From positions 1-58,367 of the forward strand of contig JAJTCN010000045.1 of NCBI GenBank assembly GCA_021323335.1: a DNA stretch of 58,367 bases, written 5' to 3'. A model generated the notes under the pieces. The model did not search any database, was not told the origin of the DNA, and worked only from the letters and a program-made list of their open reading frames with translations. Within the stretch, counting starts at the first letter, position 1; the number at the start of each line of letters is the position of its first letter. This document shows positions 54,317 to 58,367 of this stretch, in pieces. The position numbers were made by a program, and so were the translations under genes. This DNA is from Ramlibacter sp. (GTDB taxonomy: Bacteria > Pseudomonadota > Gammaproteobacteria > Burkholderiales > Burkholderiaceae_C).

Positions 54317-58367
<4,051 letters not shown>

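Overview
The window is a very GC-rich, densely coded bacterial chromosome segment of 58.4 kb. Its gene neighbourhoods are ybaB-recR beside dnaX, trxA-rho-rpmE2, ftsH-folP-glmM, and pstSCAB-phoU-phoB-phoR with ppk and ppx nearby. Together with the protein sequences, these point to a betaproteobacterium of the order Burkholderiales, most likely family Comamonadaceae. The genus cannot be fixed from the sequence alone. I see no prophage, integron, CRISPR array, rRNA or tRNA. The one RNA gene is the SRP 4.5S RNA. No gene-free stretch exceeds about 270 bp, and the longest (6500-6770) is filled by a structured palindromic element.

Layout. 1-5276 (+): an aldehyde dehydrogenase cut by the window edge, an SDR dehydrogenase, then molybdenum cofactor genes moaA, mobA and moeA. 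5284-7040: a palindromic repeat, a BNR-repeat protein, the 268-bp palindromic element and a MoaD-like protein. 7045-11514 (-): an RND efflux permease and its adaptor. 11675-15891: rnhA and a methyltransferase (-), then gloB, mltD and a small exported protein (+). 15955-18712 (-): a nitrate/sulfonate-type ABC importer. 18836-21990 (-): a MAPEG protein, recR, ybaB and dnaX. 22055-22926 (+): 4.5S RNA and an exported protein of unknown function. 22927-30887 (-): a sensor kinase coupled to an AddA/AddB-like helicase-nuclease pair. 30993-36361 (+): trxA, rho, rpmE2, an ArnT-like membrane protein and a MATE exporter. 36273-53121: a large phosphate-starvation block. 53146-58324 (-): an outer-membrane-like protein, MOSC, glmM, folP and ftsH.

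The most coherent system is the phosphate block. It holds the Pst transporter, PhoU, PhoB, PhoR, polyphosphate kinase (ppk), exopolyphosphatase (ppx), a SixA-type phosphatase, a PhoX alkaline phosphatase, and a metallophosphoesterase-glycosyltransferase pair that looks like PlcP-Agt. PlcP-Agt replaces phospholipids with glycolipids under phosphate starvation. Runs of GTCAC/GTCAT-type hexamers repeated every 11 bp (Pho boxes) lie before pstS, pstC, a periplasmic binding protein, ppk, plcP and phoX. The whole block can therefore be read as one PhoB regulon.

Two other themes deserve attention. First, palindromic DNA: a 268-bp element that folds as a complete three-way junction sits exactly between two genes, and a second palindrome family has one intergenic copy and one in-frame copy inside dnaX. 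That dnaX copy lies just after an A9 slippage site that can produce the short gamma subunit. Second, reading-frame damage: addB, pstA and ftsH each carry indels relative to their families (1 nt missing; about 35 nt missing; about 103 and 50 nt missing). Losing Walker A from ftsH would be lethal in most bacteria, so at least some of these are probably assembly errors.
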